Source: Georgenia sp. EYE_87
GTDB lineage: Bacteria; Actinomycetota; Actinomycetes; Actinomycetales; Actinomycetaceae
Reading direction: 5' to 3'
DNA: 64,000 nucleotides
Assembly: GCF_023148685.1 (NCBI RefSeq)
Contig: NZ_JAHXNL010000004.1
Location: 10,594-74,593, forward strand
Notes under the pieces: model-generated
What the model was told of the DNA's origin: nothing
The model's database searches: none
The model's input: the letters and a program-made list of their open reading frames with translations, nothing else
Shown here: positions 16,101-24,931 of the stretch, piece after piece
How the letters are laid out: each line of letters begins with the position of its first letter
Numbering within the stretch: position 1 is the first letter of the stretch
Translations under genes and position numbers: made by a program

Positions 16101-18800
16101 ATGAGCGACGCTCCCCGACGTGACCCCCTGCCCGTCGACCGGCACTCCCGCGGCGCCGCCAAGCACGAGATCCCGGACGCGATGCGCCAGGACGTGCGGC
16201 TGCTCGGCGGCCTGCTGGGCCAGGTGCTCCGCGAGTACGGCAGCGCGGGCCTGTTCGAGGACGTCGAGGCGCTGCGCGAGCTCGCCATCGCCGCGCTCGA
16301 GGACCCGGGCAACGACGCGCTGAGCCGGGCCGAAGAGCTCGTGGACTCCTTCTCGGCGGAGCGTGCCGAGGAGGTGGCCCGGGCCTTCACCTGCTACTTC
16401 CACCTCACGAACCTCGCCGAGGAGCAGCAGCGCGTCCGCATGCTGCGGTCCCGCGACGGGGAGGTGCCGCTGGCGGAGCAGCGCGCCTCCGACTCCGTGG
16501 CCGCGGCGTTCACGCACCTGGCCGAGGAGGTCGGTCAGGAGGAGGCCGAGCGGCGGCTGTCCGGGCTCGAGTTCCACCCGGTCCTCACGGCGCACCCCAC
16601 GGAGGCGCGGCGCAACGCGGTCGCGGCGTCGGTGCGGCGCCTCGGGATCCTGCTCGACCAGCGGGACGACCCCCGGCTGGGACCGGGGGCGCTGGAGGAG
16701 AACCGGCGCGAGCTGCTCGAGGAGGTCGACAGCATGTGGCGCACCGCCCAGCTGCGCCCCTCCAACCCCTCGCCCCTGGACGAGGTCCGCACCTCCCTGG
16801 CGGTCTTCGACTCCTCGCTCGTCGACGTCTTCGTCGCCTCCTACCGCCGCCTCGACGATTGGATGCAGGGCGAGGAGCGGGGGCTGCGCGCGCCGAAGGC
16901 GCCGGCATTCGTGCGCCTGGGCACCTGGATCGGCGGGGACCGCGACGGCAACCCGAACGTCACGGCCTCCGTCACCCGCCAGGCGGCGGCGCAGTCCGCG
17001 GAGCGCATCCTCACGGCGCTGGAGGCGGCCGCCCGCCGCGTCGGCCTGGCCCTCACGCTCGACGACCGGTTCGCGGCCCCCAGCGCCGCCCTGACCGCGC
17101 TCTGGGGCCGTCAGCGCATGCTCAACCAGGAGCTCACCGACCAGATCGCCGCGCACTCTCCGGGGGAGAGCCACCGGCGCGTGCTCCTGTTCGTCACCGA
17201 GCGCATCGTGGCCACCCGCCGGCGCAACGCCGACCTCGCCTACCCGGACGCCGCCGCACTGCGGGCCGATCTCGCCGTGGTGCAGGAGTCGCTCGTGGCG
17301 GCCGGCGCCGCCCGCGCCGCGTACGGCGACCTGCAGGACCTGATCTGGCTGGTGGAGACCTTCGGCTTCCACCTGTCCGAGATGGAGGTCCGTCAGCACT
17401 CCAAGGTCCACCTGCAGACGCTCGCGTGGCTGGACGACCCGGCCTCCGTGCCGGCCCCGGCCGTGCCGCCGGAGGAGGTGCTCGAGACGTTCCGCGCGAT
17501 CGCCTCGGTGCAGAAGCGCCACGGCGTCGACGCGTGCCGCCGCTACATCATCTCCTTCACCCAGTCCGCGCAGAACGTCGCGGACGTCTACTCCCTCGCC
17601 GAGCGCGCGCTCGGGTCCGCGGACGCCGCCCCGGTGCTCGACGTCATCCCCCTGTTCGAGACCTTCGACGACCTGCAGGCGGCGCCCCGCATCCTCGACC
17701 AGATGATCCGCCTGGCGCCCGTGCAGCGCCGGCTGGAGCAGACCGGCCGGCGCCTGGAGGTCATGCTCGGCTACTCCGACTCGGCCAAGGACGTCGGCCC
17801 CGTCTCGGCGACCCTCGCCCTGTACGAGGCCCAGGCCCGCATTGCCGCCTGGGCCCGGGAGAACGACATCGTCCTGACCCAGTTCCACGGCCGCGGCGGG
17901 GCGCTCGGCCGCGGCGGCGGCCCCGCCAACCGCGCCATCCTCGCCCAGCCGCCGCACTCGGTGGACCTGCGCTTCAAGGTCACCGAGCAGGGCGAGGTCA
18001 TCTCCGCCCGGTACGGCAACCCGGCGATCGCGGTGCGCCACATCGAGCAGGTGGCCGCGGCCACCCTCATGGCGTCGGCGCCCTCGACCGAGCGCCGCAA
18101 CGCCCAGGCCGCCGAGCGGTACGCCGACCTCGCCGCCCGGCTCGACGCCGTCTCCCGGGAGCGCTTCTTCGGCCTGATCAGGGCCGACGGCTTCGCCCCG
18201 TGGTTCGCGGAGGTCACCCCGCAGGAGGAGATCGGCCTGCTCGCCATCGGCTCGCGGCCCGCCCGGCGCGGGCTCAGCGTGGAGTCGCTGGAGGACCTGC
18301 GGGCCATCCCGTGGAACTTCGCGTGGACGCAGGCGCGGATCAACCTCACGGGCTGGTTCGGGCTCGGGTCCGCGCTGGACGCGGTCGGCGACCTCGAGCT
18401 CCTCCGCCGCGCCTACGGCGAGTGGCCCCTGTTCGCGGCGATGATCGACAACGTCGAGATGTCCCTGGCGAAGACCGACCGGCGGATCGCCGTGCGCTAC
18501 CTCGACCTCGGCGACCGGCCCGACCTCGCGGAGATGGTGGTCGAGGAGCTGGACCTCACGACCCGGTGGGTGCTCGACGTCACCGGCCACGGTCGCCTGC
18601 TCGAGGGCCACCGGGTGCTCGGCCGCGCCGTGCAGTTGCGCAACCCTTACGTCGACGCGCTGTCCCTGCTCCAGCTCCGGGCGTTGCGCACCCTGCGCGA
18701 CAGCTCCCGCGAGCTCGACGAGCGGGACGTCGCCGACCAGCAGCGGCTGCTGCTGCTCACCCTCAAGGGTGTCGCGGCCGGCCTGCAGAACACGGGCTGA
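16101..18800 (+). CDS. ppc: Phosphoenolpyruvate carboxylase
   Basis: An 899-residue PEP carboxylase that fixes bicarbonate onto PEP to make oxaloacetate. The catalytic histidine is H165 in LTAHPTEARRN; the active-site loop VMLGYSDSAKDVG (about 554-566), the glycine-rich FHGRGGALGRGGGP (about 594-607) and the C-terminal LKGVAAGLQNTG all match. The final residues QNTG are the conserved end of the enzyme. ATG at 16101. It stands alone between two hairpins. Confidence 0.97.
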   Translation: MSDAPRRDPLPVDRHSRGAAKHEIPDAMRQDVRLLGGLLGQVLREYGSAGLFEDVEALRELAIAALEDPGNDALSRAEELVDSFSAERAEEVARAFTCYFHLTNLAEEQQRVRMLRSRDGEVPLAEQRASDSVAAAFTHLAEEVGQEEAERRLSGLEFHPVLTAHPTEARRNAVAASVRRLGILLDQRDDPRLGPGALEENRRELLEEVDSMWRTAQLRPSNPSPLDEVRTSLAVFDSSLVDVFVASYRRLDDWMQGEERGLRAPKAPAFVRLGTWIGGDRDGNPNVTASVTRQAAAQSAERILTALEAAARRVGLALTLDDRFAAPSAALTALWGRQRMLNQELTDQIAAHSPGESHRRVLLFVTERIVATRRRNADLAYPDAAALRADLAVVQESLVAAGAARAAYGDLQDLIWLVETFGFHLSEMEVRQHSKVHLQTLAWLDDPASVPAPAVPPEEVLETFRAIASVQKRHGVDACRRYIISFTQSAQNVADVYSLAERALGSADAAPVLDVIPLFETFDDLQAAPRILDQMIRLAPVQRRLEQTGRRLEVMLGYSDSAKDVGPVSATLALYEAQARIAAWARENDIVLTQFHGRGGALGRGGGPANRAILAQPPHSVDLRFKVTEQGEVISARYGNPAIAVRHIEQVAAATLMASAPSTERRNAQAAERYADLAARLDAVSRERFFGLIRADGFAPWFAEVTPQEEIGLLAIGSRPARRGLSVESLEDLRAIPWNFAWTQARINLTGWFGLGSALDAVGDLELLRRAYGEWPLFAAMIDNVEMSLAKTDRRIAVRYLDLGDRPDLAEMVVEELDLTTRWVLDVTGHGRLLEGHRVLGRAVQLRNPYVDALSLLQLRALRTLRDSSRELDERDVADQQRLLLLTLKGVAAGLQNTG

Positions 18801-18821
18801 CCGGACCTCCCGCGCCCGCGC

Positions 18822-18841
18822 CCCGTGGTGCACGCCACGGG
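18822..18841 (+). terminator. Hairpin between ppc and rph
   Basis: A 7-base-pair GC stem (CCCGTGG/CCACGGG) with a 6-base loop, 22 bases after the ppc stop. It is short and lacks a T-run, so it is a moderate candidate. Confidence 0.55.
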
Positions 18842-18884
18842 CCGCGGGCCAGGCCGTGCCCCGCCGGACGGTAATCTCGAGGTC

Positions 18885-19658
18885 ATGACTTCTCCGGACC
18901 TGTCCACGTCCCTGCGCGCCGACGGTCGCCGCCCCGACGAGCTGCGCGAGGTCCGCATCACCCGCGGCTGGCTCGACGCCGCCGAGGGCAGCGTGCTCGT
19001 GGAGTTCGGCCGCACCCGCGTGCTGTGCGCGGCGTCGTTCACCGAGGGCGTGCCGCGCTGGCGCCAGGGCTCCGGCGAGGGCTGGGTCACAGCCGAGTAC
19101 GCGATGCTGCCCCGCGCCACGAACACTCGCAGCCAGCGCGAGTCGGTCAAGGGCCGCGTCGGGGGCCGCACGCACGAGATCTCCCGGCTCGTCGGCCGGT
19201 CCCTGCGGGCGATCATCGACGTGGCCGCGCTCGGGGAGAACACCATCGTCCTGGACTGCGACGTCCTCCAGGCCGACGGCGGGACCCGGACCGCGGCCAT
19301 CACCGGCGCCTACGTGGCCCTCGCCGACGCCGTCGCCTGGGGCACCGAGGCCGGTCACATCCGGCCCTCCCGCAACAAGCCCGTCCTCACCGACTCCGTG
19401 GCGGCCGTGTCCGTCGGCATCATCGAGGGGCGTCCCGTCCTCGACCTGCCCTACGTCGAGGACGTGCGCGCGGAGACGGACATGAACGTCGTCGTCACCG
19501 GCTCGGGCGACTTCGTCGAGGTGCAGGGGACCGCCGAGGGGGTGCCGTTCAAGCGTGCCGAGCTCGACGCGATGCTCGACCTCGCCGTCGCCGGCACCGC
19601 CCGGCTGCGCGACCTCCAGGTCGAGGCGCTCGCCCGGCCGCTGGAGCGCCGCCCGTGA
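18885..19658 (+). CDS. rph: Ribonuclease PH
   Basis: A 257-residue phosphorolytic 3'-5' exoribonuclease that trims tRNA 3' ends. Family segments include [14 protein letters not shown] (about 9-22), [14 protein letters not shown], the phosphate-binding arginines around [20 protein letters not shown], and [18 protein letters not shown]. The ATG at 18885 was chosen over the longer open frame because GAGGT lies just ahead and the N-terminus then fits the family. It overlaps rdgB by 4 bases. Confidence 0.96.
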   Translation: MTSPDLSTSLRADGRRPDELREVRITRGWLDAAEGSVLVEFGRTRVLCAASFTEGVPRWRQGSGEGWVTAEYAMLPRATNTRSQRESVKGRVGGRTHEISRLVGRSLRAIIDVAALGENTIVLDCDVLQADGGTRTAAITGAYVALADAVAWGTEAGHIRPSRNKPVLTDSVAAVSVGIIEGRPVLDLPYVEDVRAETDMNVVVTGSGDFVEVQGTAEGVPFKRAELDAMLDLAVAGTARLRDLQVEALARPLERRP

Positions 19659-20317
19659 GGCGCGGCGCACCCGCGGGCCAGACGGACGGCGGTGCGCGGC
19701 TCGTCCTCGCGACGCACAACCGGCACAAGGTCCGGGAGCTGCGCGAGATCCTGGCTCCGCTGCTGCCGGGCCTCCGCCCGGGCGACGTCGTCGGGGCGGG
19801 CGACGTGGGCGCGGAGCCGCCGGTCGAGGACGGCGTCACCTTCGCGGAGAACGCGCTCCTCAAGGCCCGCGCCCTCGCCGCGGCGACGGGCCTGCCCGCC
19901 GTCGCCGACGACTCCGGCCTGTGCGTGGACGTGCTCGGCGGCGCCCCCGGGGTCTTCTCGGCCCGGTGGGCCGGCCGGCACGGCGACGACCGCGCTAACC
20001 TCGAGCTGCTGCTCGCCCAGCTGGCCGAGGTCCCCGAGGAGCACCGTGGGGCCCACTTCGCCTGCGCGGCGGCCCTGGTCACCCCGTCGGGTCTCGAGGT
20101 GGTCGAGGACGGCCGGATGCCCGGCGTCCTGCTGACCGCCCCCCGCGGAGACGGCGGGTTCGGCTACGACCCCATCCTCCGGCCGGCGGGGGAGAGCCGC
20201 TCCGCGGCGGAGCTGACGCCGGAGGAGAAGAACGCCATCAGCCACCGCGGCCAGGCGTTCCGGGCGCTCGCGCCGCACATCGCCGCCGCGCTGCGCCGGG
20301 GCGCCAGCTGGGGCTGA
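19655..20317 (+). CDS. rdgB: Non-canonical purine NTP pyrophosphatase (RdgB/HAM1)
   Basis: A 220-residue house-cleaning enzyme that hydrolyses ITP, dITP and XTP to monophosphates. The substrate motif [16 protein letters not shown] (about 18-33) and the metal/active-site [20 protein letters not shown] (about 88-107) are exact; the C-terminal FGYDPILRP and [10 protein letters not shown] follow. GTG start at 19655 overlaps rph (GTGA). The rph-rdgB pair is conserved across Actinobacteria. Confidence 0.96.
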   Translation: MRRGAPAGQTDGGARLVLATHNRHKVRELREILAPLLPGLRPGDVVGAGDVGAEPPVEDGVTFAENALLKARALAAATGLPAVADDSGLCVDVLGGAPGVFSARWAGRHGDDRANLELLLAQLAEVPEEHRGAHFACAAALVTPSGLEVVEDGRMPGVLLTAPRGDGGFGYDPILRPAGESRSAAELTPEEKNAISHRGQAFRALAPHIAAALRRGASWG

Positions 20318-20374
20318 GCCGCCGCACGGGACGACGGTCCCTCGGAGACCGCCGGGCCGGCTGGTGGACTGGGA

Positions 20375-20400
20375 GACGGGCACCGAGGACGGTGCCCGTC
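20375..20400 (+). terminator. Hairpin after rdgB
   Basis: An 11-base-pair perfect stem (GACGGGCACCG/CGGTGCCCGTC) with an AGGA loop, 57 bases after the rdgB stop and 47 before the alcohol dehydrogenase start. Confidence 0.8.
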
Positions 20401-20447
20401 ACCCGCGGCCGACGCGACCCGTCGCCGCCGGAGCGAGAAGGTGAACC

Positions 20448-21515
20448 ATGACCCAGACCCTGCCGCCCACCCCCGCGGCCGACGTCGCCACCACCATGCG
20501 GGCCGCCGTCGTCGAGGAGCTCGGCGCACCGCTGACGATCGAGACCCGTGCCGTCCCCGAGCCCGGCCCCTTCCAGGCCCTCGTGAAGGTCGAGTACACC
20601 GGTGTGTGCCACACCGACCTGCACGCCGCGCACGGCGACTGGCCGGTCAAGCCGTCGCCGCCGTTCGTCCCCGGCCACGAGGGCGCCGGGACCGTCGTCG
20701 CCGTCGGCTCCGCCGTGACCCGCGTGCGGGTCGGCGACCGCGTCGGCAACGCCTGGCTCGCCAGCGCCTGCGGCGAGTGCGAGTACTGCGAGACCGGCTG
20801 GGAGACGCTGTGCGAGTCGCAGCAGAACAGCGGGTACTCCGTCGACGGCTCGTTCGGCGAGTACATGCTCGTGGACTCGCGCTACTGCCCGGTCGTCCCC
20901 GACGGCGTCGACCTCGCCGCGGCCGCCCCGATCCTGTGCGCCGGCGTCACCGTGTACAAGGGCCTGAAGATGACGGACACCAGGCCCGGCGAGTGGGTGC
21001 TGATCTCCGGCATCGGAGGGCTCGGGCACATCGCGGTCCAGTACGCCGTCGCGATGGGCCTGCGGGTCGCCGCGGTGGACGTCGACGACGCCAAGCTCGA
21101 GCTGGCCCGCCGCCACGGCGCGGAGGTCACGGTCAACGCCCGCACCGCCGAGGACCCCGCCGCGGCGATCAAGGAGCGCACCGGAGGCGTGCACGGCGCG
21201 CTGGTCACCGCGGTCAACGCGCACGCCTTCCCGCAGGCCGTCGGCGCCCTCCGGCGCGGTGGCACGGTCGCCCTCGTGGGGCTCCCGCCCGAGCAGTTCC
21301 CGCTGGACATCTTCACCACGGTGCTCCTCGGGCTCACGGTCCGCGGCTCCATCGTCGGGACGCGCAAGGACATGAGCGAGGCGCTCGACTTCTTCGCGCG
21401 CGGCAAGATCGCTCCCACCTACACGGTGCGGCCGCTGGCAGAGATCAACGACATCCTCACGGAGATGGAGGAGGGCCGCATCGAGGGCCGGGTGGTGGTG
21501 GACGTCCGGGCCTGA
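20448..21515 (+). CDS. adhP: Zinc-dependent alcohol dehydrogenase (AdhP type)
   Basis: A 355-residue medium-chain dehydrogenase. Catalytic zinc ligands lie in GVCHTDLHAAHGDW and PGHEGAG; the structural zinc site is the four-cysteine loop ACGECEYCETGWETLCE (about 98-114). The NAD-binding motif is GIGGLGHIAVQYA (about 190-202). ATG at 20448 follows GAGAAGG. AdhP enzymes oxidise ethanol and other primary alcohols or run in reverse. It lies alone between two strong hairpins. Confidence 0.93.
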   Translation: MTQTLPPTPAADVATTMRAAVVEELGAPLTIETRAVPEPGPFQALVKVEYTGVCHTDLHAAHGDWPVKPSPPFVPGHEGAGTVVAVGSAVTRVRVGDRVGNAWLASACGECEYCETGWETLCESQQNSGYSVDGSFGEYMLVDSRYCPVVPDGVDLAAAAPILCAGVTVYKGLKMTDTRPGEWVLISGIGGLGHIAVQYAVAMGLRVAAVDVDDAKLELARRHGAEVTVNARTAEDPAAAIKERTGGVHGALVTAVNAHAFPQAVGALRRGGTVALVGLPPEQFPLDIFTTVLLGLTVRGSIVGTRKDMSEALDFFARGKIAPTYTVRPLAEINDILTEMEEGRIEGRVVVDVRA

Positions 21516-21568
21516 CGCACGAGCGGCGCACCGTCGCGGCGCCCCGGTCAGCGCGCCGCGGCGGACGA

Positions 21569-21602
21569 CGGCGGCCCGCCGGCTTCCGCCGGCGGGCCGC
21601 CG
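21569..21602. terminator. Very strong hairpin between adhP and the DUF3054 gene
   Basis: A perfect 15-base-pair stem (CGGCGGCCCGCCGGC and its complement) with a TTCC tetraloop, 53 bases after adhP and 27 bases beyond the convergent DUF3054 stop. It is likely to act in both directions. Confidence 0.88.
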
Positions 21603-21629
21603 AGCGCGGGCCGGGGGAGTCAGCGCCGG

Positions 21630-22034
21630 TCACAGGTAACGCGCCTGCCGCTCGTGGCGGCGCTCCTTGATCTCCAGGACGCCGCGCCAGCCCAGGATCA
21701 GCACCGCCAGCACCCCGGCGGTCACGAACGGGAAGGCCCCGGACACCCCGCCGCCGGTGACCGCCCGCAGGCCCAGGCCGACCACGGTGGTCACCGCCCA
21801 CACGATGACGCCGGTGGGCCAGAGGATCAGCGGCAGCGAGCGCACGCCCGGCAGCGCCCAGGCGATGGCCAGGCCGAGGACGAACGGCCACGCGGTCAGC
21901 ACGAACTCGCCGGCGGGGGATCCGTGCATGACCATGCCGACGATCGTGAACACGACCACGCAGGCGAGGTCGAGGCCGAACCACCTGAGCGGGTTCGTCG
22001 CCCCGGGGACGATCGGTTCCGGTGCGGTGTCCAT
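21630..22034 (-). CDS. DUF3054 family membrane protein
   Basis: A 134-residue integral membrane protein with four hydrophobic segments (about 22-38, 45-62, 67-90, 98-117) and a basic C-terminal tail (EIKERRHERQARYL). The WPTGVIVWAVT segment is typical of DUF3054, an actinobacterial family of unknown function. Its ATG at 22034 shares one base with the stop of the upstream NUDIX-like gene (TGATG), so the two are translationally coupled. Confidence 0.82.
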   Translation of the reverse strand: MDTAPEPIVPGATNPLRWFGLDLACVVVFTIVGMVMHGSPAGEFVLTAWPFVLGLAIAWALPGVRSLPLILWPTGVIVWAVTTVVGLGLRAVTGGGVSGAFPFVTAGVLAVLILGWRGVLEIKERRHERQARYL

Positions 22035-22570
22035 CAGCGCAACCTCCCCAGGTGGGCGAGCGCCTGCTTGAGCAGGATCGCATGCCCCTCGATCATGTCG
22101 TTGAGGATCTCGGGCGTGACGGCCTCCGCCGGGGTCAGCCAGGTCAGCTCGAGGGTGTCGTTGGCGGGCTGGCAGTCGCCGACCACGGGGACGACGTACG
22201 CGAGCGAGACGGCGTGCTGGCGTGGGTCGTGGAACGGGCCGCCCGGGGTGGGGAAGTACTCGCCGACGGCGTAGGGCACCAGCGACTGCGGCAGCCGAGG
22301 CAGCGCCATCGGTCCGAGGTCCTTGTCCAGGTGCCGCGCGAGGGCCTCCCGGATGGTCTCGTGGAAGAGCACCCGCCCGGAGACGAGCGCCCGGGAGATC
22401 GTCCCCTCCGACGTCGCCCGCAGCAGCAGGCCGACCGACTCGACCTCGCCGTGGCCGTCCAGGCGCGCCGGCAGGGCGTCGATGTAGAGGATGGGCACCT
22501 TTCGGCGCACCTGGTCCAGGTCCTCGGGGGAGAGCCAGGGGCCGAGGTCACCGCTCGCTATGTCGCTCAC
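22034..22570 (-). CDS. NUDIX-like protein with a degenerate Nudix box (DUF4916-like)
   Basis: A 178-residue protein resembling the actinobacterial NUDIX family DUF4916. The region GRVLFHETIREALARHL (about 65-81) aligns with the Nudix box, but the catalytic REUxEE core reads RHLDKD, so normal pyrophosphatase chemistry may be lost. The C-terminal LELTWLTPAEAV is typical of the fold. GTG start at 22570. It is the first of a two-gene unit with DUF3054. The role is unknown. Confidence 0.78.
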   Translation of the reverse strand: MSDIASGDLGPWLSPEDLDQVRRKVPILYIDALPARLDGHGEVESVGLLLRATSEGTISRALVSGRVLFHETIREALARHLDKDLGPMALPRLPQSLVPYAVGEYFPTPGGPFHDPRQHAVSLAYVVPVVGDCQPANDTLELTWLTPAEAVTPEILNDMIEGHAILLKQALAHLGRLR

Positions 22571-22751
22571 CCTCTGTTTCTATCGCGCCCGGCGGCCCGG
22601 CGCGACAAGGCTGGCCGGGCGGCCCGGGCTGGAGCGTTTCCGGCTTCGTCGTCGGAGACGTCGCGGCCCGGGCCGATGTGGGCGCCCGAACACCCCCGGG
22701 ACGCCCGCGTGCGTGTGCACCATGGGGTGTCAAATTTCCGAGGAGGTAGCC

Positions 22752-23648
22752 ATGTCGGACGAGGAGCGCTTCCCGGACGGCGCGGTCGTGGCCGGCGTCG
22801 ACGGGTCGGAGAAGGATCTGCGGGTCGTGGACTGGGCCGCGGCGGAGGCGGGGCGCCGGGGCACCGGGCTCCACCTCCTCTACGCCGTCCCGATGTACAC
22901 GGGCCCGTCCTACTACGACGTCATGCCGCCCAAGGAGCTGCTGGACGCCGGGAGACGGATCACGCGTGCCGGGGTCGACCACCTGCGGGCGGCGCACCCC
23001 GAGCTGGCGGTGACGTCGGAGGTGCTCCGGGCAGACCCGGCCTCGGCGCTGGTCCAGGCGTCCGAGCGTGCTGCGTTGGTCGTCGTCGGGGCGCGGGGGC
23101 TGGGCCGCATCGCGGGCCGTGTCCTCGGGTCCGTCTCGCAGAAGGTGGCCGCTCACGCGCACAGTCCCGTGGTGACGGTGCGTGACCTGGCGGCTGTCCC
23201 GGACGGGCCAGTCGTCGTCGGGGTGGACCCGGACCACATCGCGCCGGAGGTCATGCGCTTCGCCTTCGCGGAGGCCCAGCAGCGTGGTGTCGGGCTGCGC
23301 GTCGTTCACGCGGGTGCCCGCGCCCAGCTGCGGCCCGAGCTCCAGGATCCCCGCATCGACGTGCTGCTCGACGGTGTCGCCGAGAACCGCGCGACCGAGG
23401 TGCAGCGGGTCGCGGACGAGTGGTCCGAGCGCTATCCCGATGTGCCGGTCGACGTGCGGATCGTGCGTCGCCACCCCGTCGAGGCCCTGGCGGAGGCGGC
23501 GGCCGGCGCGAGCCTGCTGGTCGTGGGGAGCCGGACGCGTGGCGGCCTCGCGAACGTCCGCCTCGGCTCGGTCAGCCGCGGGGTGCTGCACGAGGCGCCC
23601 GTCGTGGCGGTCGTCGGGGTCGGTCACGAGCCGGCCAAGGGCACCTGA
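22752..23648 (+). CDS. Universal stress protein, two tandem UspA domains
   Basis: A 298-residue protein with two Usp domains (about 1-145 and 150-295). Both end in the ATP-binding pattern: VVGARGLGRIAGRVLGSVS in the first and VVGSRTRGGLANVRLGSVS in the second. The N-terminus GVDGSEKDLRVVDWAA is typical. ATG at 22752 with AGGAGG six bases upstream. Tandem ATP-binding Usp proteins in Actinobacteria often respond to hypoxia or redox stress; no such operator is obvious here. Confidence 0.93.
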   Translation: MSDEERFPDGAVVAGVDGSEKDLRVVDWAAAEAGRRGTGLHLLYAVPMYTGPSYYDVMPPKELLDAGRRITRAGVDHLRAAHPELAVTSEVLRADPASALVQASERAALVVVGARGLGRIAGRVLGSVSQKVAAHAHSPVVTVRDLAAVPDGPVVVGVDPDHIAPEVMRFAFAEAQQRGVGLRVVHAGARAQLRPELQDPRIDVLLDGVAENRATEVQRVADEWSERYPDVPVDVRIVRRHPVEALAEAAAGASLLVVGSRTRGGLANVRLGSVSRGVLHEAPVVAVVGVGHEPAKGT

Positions 23649-23683
23649 GTCACGGGACGAGCGAGCAGCGACTGCGAGTCGAG

Positions 23684-23765
23684 TGCGCGAGAGGGGACTC
23701 GAACCCCTACGCCCGAAGGCACCAGGACCTAAACCTGGCGCGGCTGCCAGTTACGCCACTCGCGC
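23684..23765 (-). tRNA. tRNA-Leu (anticodon UAG)
   Basis: Read on the minus strand, the gene runs from the 7-base acceptor GCGCGAG (23765-23759) to CTCGCGC (23691-23685) plus discriminator A at 23684. The anticodon arm is CCAGG-TTTAGGT-CCTGG, giving anticodon TAG for CUA codons. A class II variable arm (TGCCTTCGGGCGT) and the T-arm AGGGGTTCGAGTCCCCT are clear. CCA is not encoded. Confidence 0.95.
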
Positions 23766-23789
23766 TCGCGGGCCAGCCTATCGGGCCGG

Positions 23790-24266
23790 TCAGGCGACCC
23801 CGAGCAGGGTGCGCAGCCGCGCCACGTGGCCGGTGGCCCTCACGTTGTACTGGGCGAGCTCGACCGTCCCGTCCTTGCGGACCACCACGGTCGACCGGAT
23901 GACGCCGACGTACGTCTTCCCGTAGTTCTTCTTCTCGCCCCAGGCACCGTAGGCCTCGAGCACCCGGTGCTCGGCGTCGGAGGCGAGCGGGAAGGTCAGT
24001 CCCTCGGCCTCGGCGAACCGGGCCAGCTTCCCGACGCCGTCGGGAGAGACGCCGACGACGGCGTACCCGGCCCCCTGGAGGGAGGCCAGGGAGTCGCGGA
24101 AGTCGCACGCCTCCTTGGTGCACCCGGGCGTCCCCGCCGCCGGGTAGAAGTAGACGACCACGCCCTTCTCCGCGTCGGCCCGCAGCGCGGAGAGCGAGAC
24201 CTCGCCGCCGTCGGCGGTGGGGAGGGTGAAGTCGGGGGCGATGTCGGCGGGTTCGAGACGAGGCAT
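23790..24266 (-). CDS. bcp: Thioredoxin-dependent peroxiredoxin (Bcp/PrxQ)
   Basis: A 158-residue peroxiredoxin. The peroxidatic and resolving cysteines are five apart in GTPGCTKEACDF (about 45-56), the 2-Cys Bcp pattern. The N-terminal APDFTLPTADGGEVSL and FPLASDAEHRVLEAYGAWGEK are standard. It reduces peroxides with thioredoxin in the cytoplasm. ATG at 24266. Confidence 0.95.
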   Translation of the reverse strand: MPRLEPADIAPDFTLPTADGGEVSLSALRADAEKGVVVYFYPAAGTPGCTKEACDFRDSLASLQGAGYAVVGVSPDGVGKLARFAEAEGLTFPLASDAEHRVLEAYGAWGEKKNYGKTYVGVIRSTVVVRKDGTVELAQYNVRATGHVARLRTLLGVA

Positions 24267-24340
24267 GTCACTTCCTGGGCAGGGCGGGCTGGCGGCGCCA
24301 TCCTCTCAGACGGCGGCCGCCGCTCCCGCCACGCCCGGCC

Positions 24341-24793
24341 TCAGCGCACGTCGCGGCAGCGCCAGGCGGCGTAGACGCTCTCGGCCTCGAGGAGAGCGCC
24401 CTGGCCGACCAGGCCGACCGGACGGGCGGGCGCGACGAGCGGCTCCCCGTCCGCGCCGCGGCCGACGACGGGCCCCGCCAGCAGCCAGGCACGCGAACGC
24501 TCGGAGAGCAGGTAGGAGTGGCTGACGAGCTGACGGGCCACCCAGACGTTGTCGCCGGCCGGCCACCACGGCTCGGGGCGCAGCGGCCAGCACGCGAGCC
24601 CGGGCAGGGGATATCCGCTCTCCTGATGGCGGCTGCCGCTGCGGACGTCCGCCGGTCCGTGGCTGACGCGGAGGAACAGCTCGCCCTCGCGCTGCTGCGC
24701 CTGGACGATCTCCCGGACGGTCTCCAGCATGGGCAGGTCCGGCGTCGACCTGTCGTCGTTCTTCGGAATCTCGATCACATCGGCGTACGACAT
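24341..24793 (-). CDS. DUF6098-like hypothetical protein
   Basis: A 150-residue soluble protein starting MSYADVIEIPKNDD; an upstream in-frame ATG at 24829 is less likely. Conserved-looking features are FLRVSHGPADV, the proline/tryptophan block PLPGLACWPLRPEPWW, WVARQLVSHSYL and WLLAGPVVGRGADGEPLV. From memory these match DUF6098, an actinobacterial family of unknown function. No motif indicates chemistry. A GTTACG-CGTAAC palindrome lies 93 bases upstream of the start. Confidence 0.7.
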   Translation of the reverse strand: MSYADVIEIPKNDDRSTPDLPMLETVREIVQAQQREGELFLRVSHGPADVRSGSRHQESGYPLPGLACWPLRPEPWWPAGDNVWVARQLVSHSYLLSERSRAWLLAGPVVGRGADGEPLVAPARPVGLVGQGALLEAESVYAAWRCRDVR

Positions 24794-24885
24794 TGTTCGC
24801 TCCAGTAGTCGGTGCTCGCACAGGTGCAAGCACTCGCCGCCAGGGTCCGGAGCGGCAGGTCCCGCCGGATGTTCTGGGGCGGGCT

Positions 24886-24901
24886 GTTACGAAACCGTAA
24901 C
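24886..24901. promoter_or_regulatory. Palindrome GTTACG-AAAC-CGTAAC
   Basis: A 6-base inverted repeat with a 4-base spacer in the 138-base region upstream of the DUF6098-like gene. It is a plausible operator, with no regulator identified. Confidence 0.4.
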
Positions 24902-24931
24902 TCGTCCGCCAAAAAGGTGGCAACCGGTCCG

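Noticed and set aside
15798-19670. Very long minus-strand open frame across ppc, rph and the Rv1339-like gene (1290 codons)
   Set aside because: It runs antisense to three clearly recognised genes and consists of H, R, D, G, V-rich sequence typical of high-GC shadow frames.
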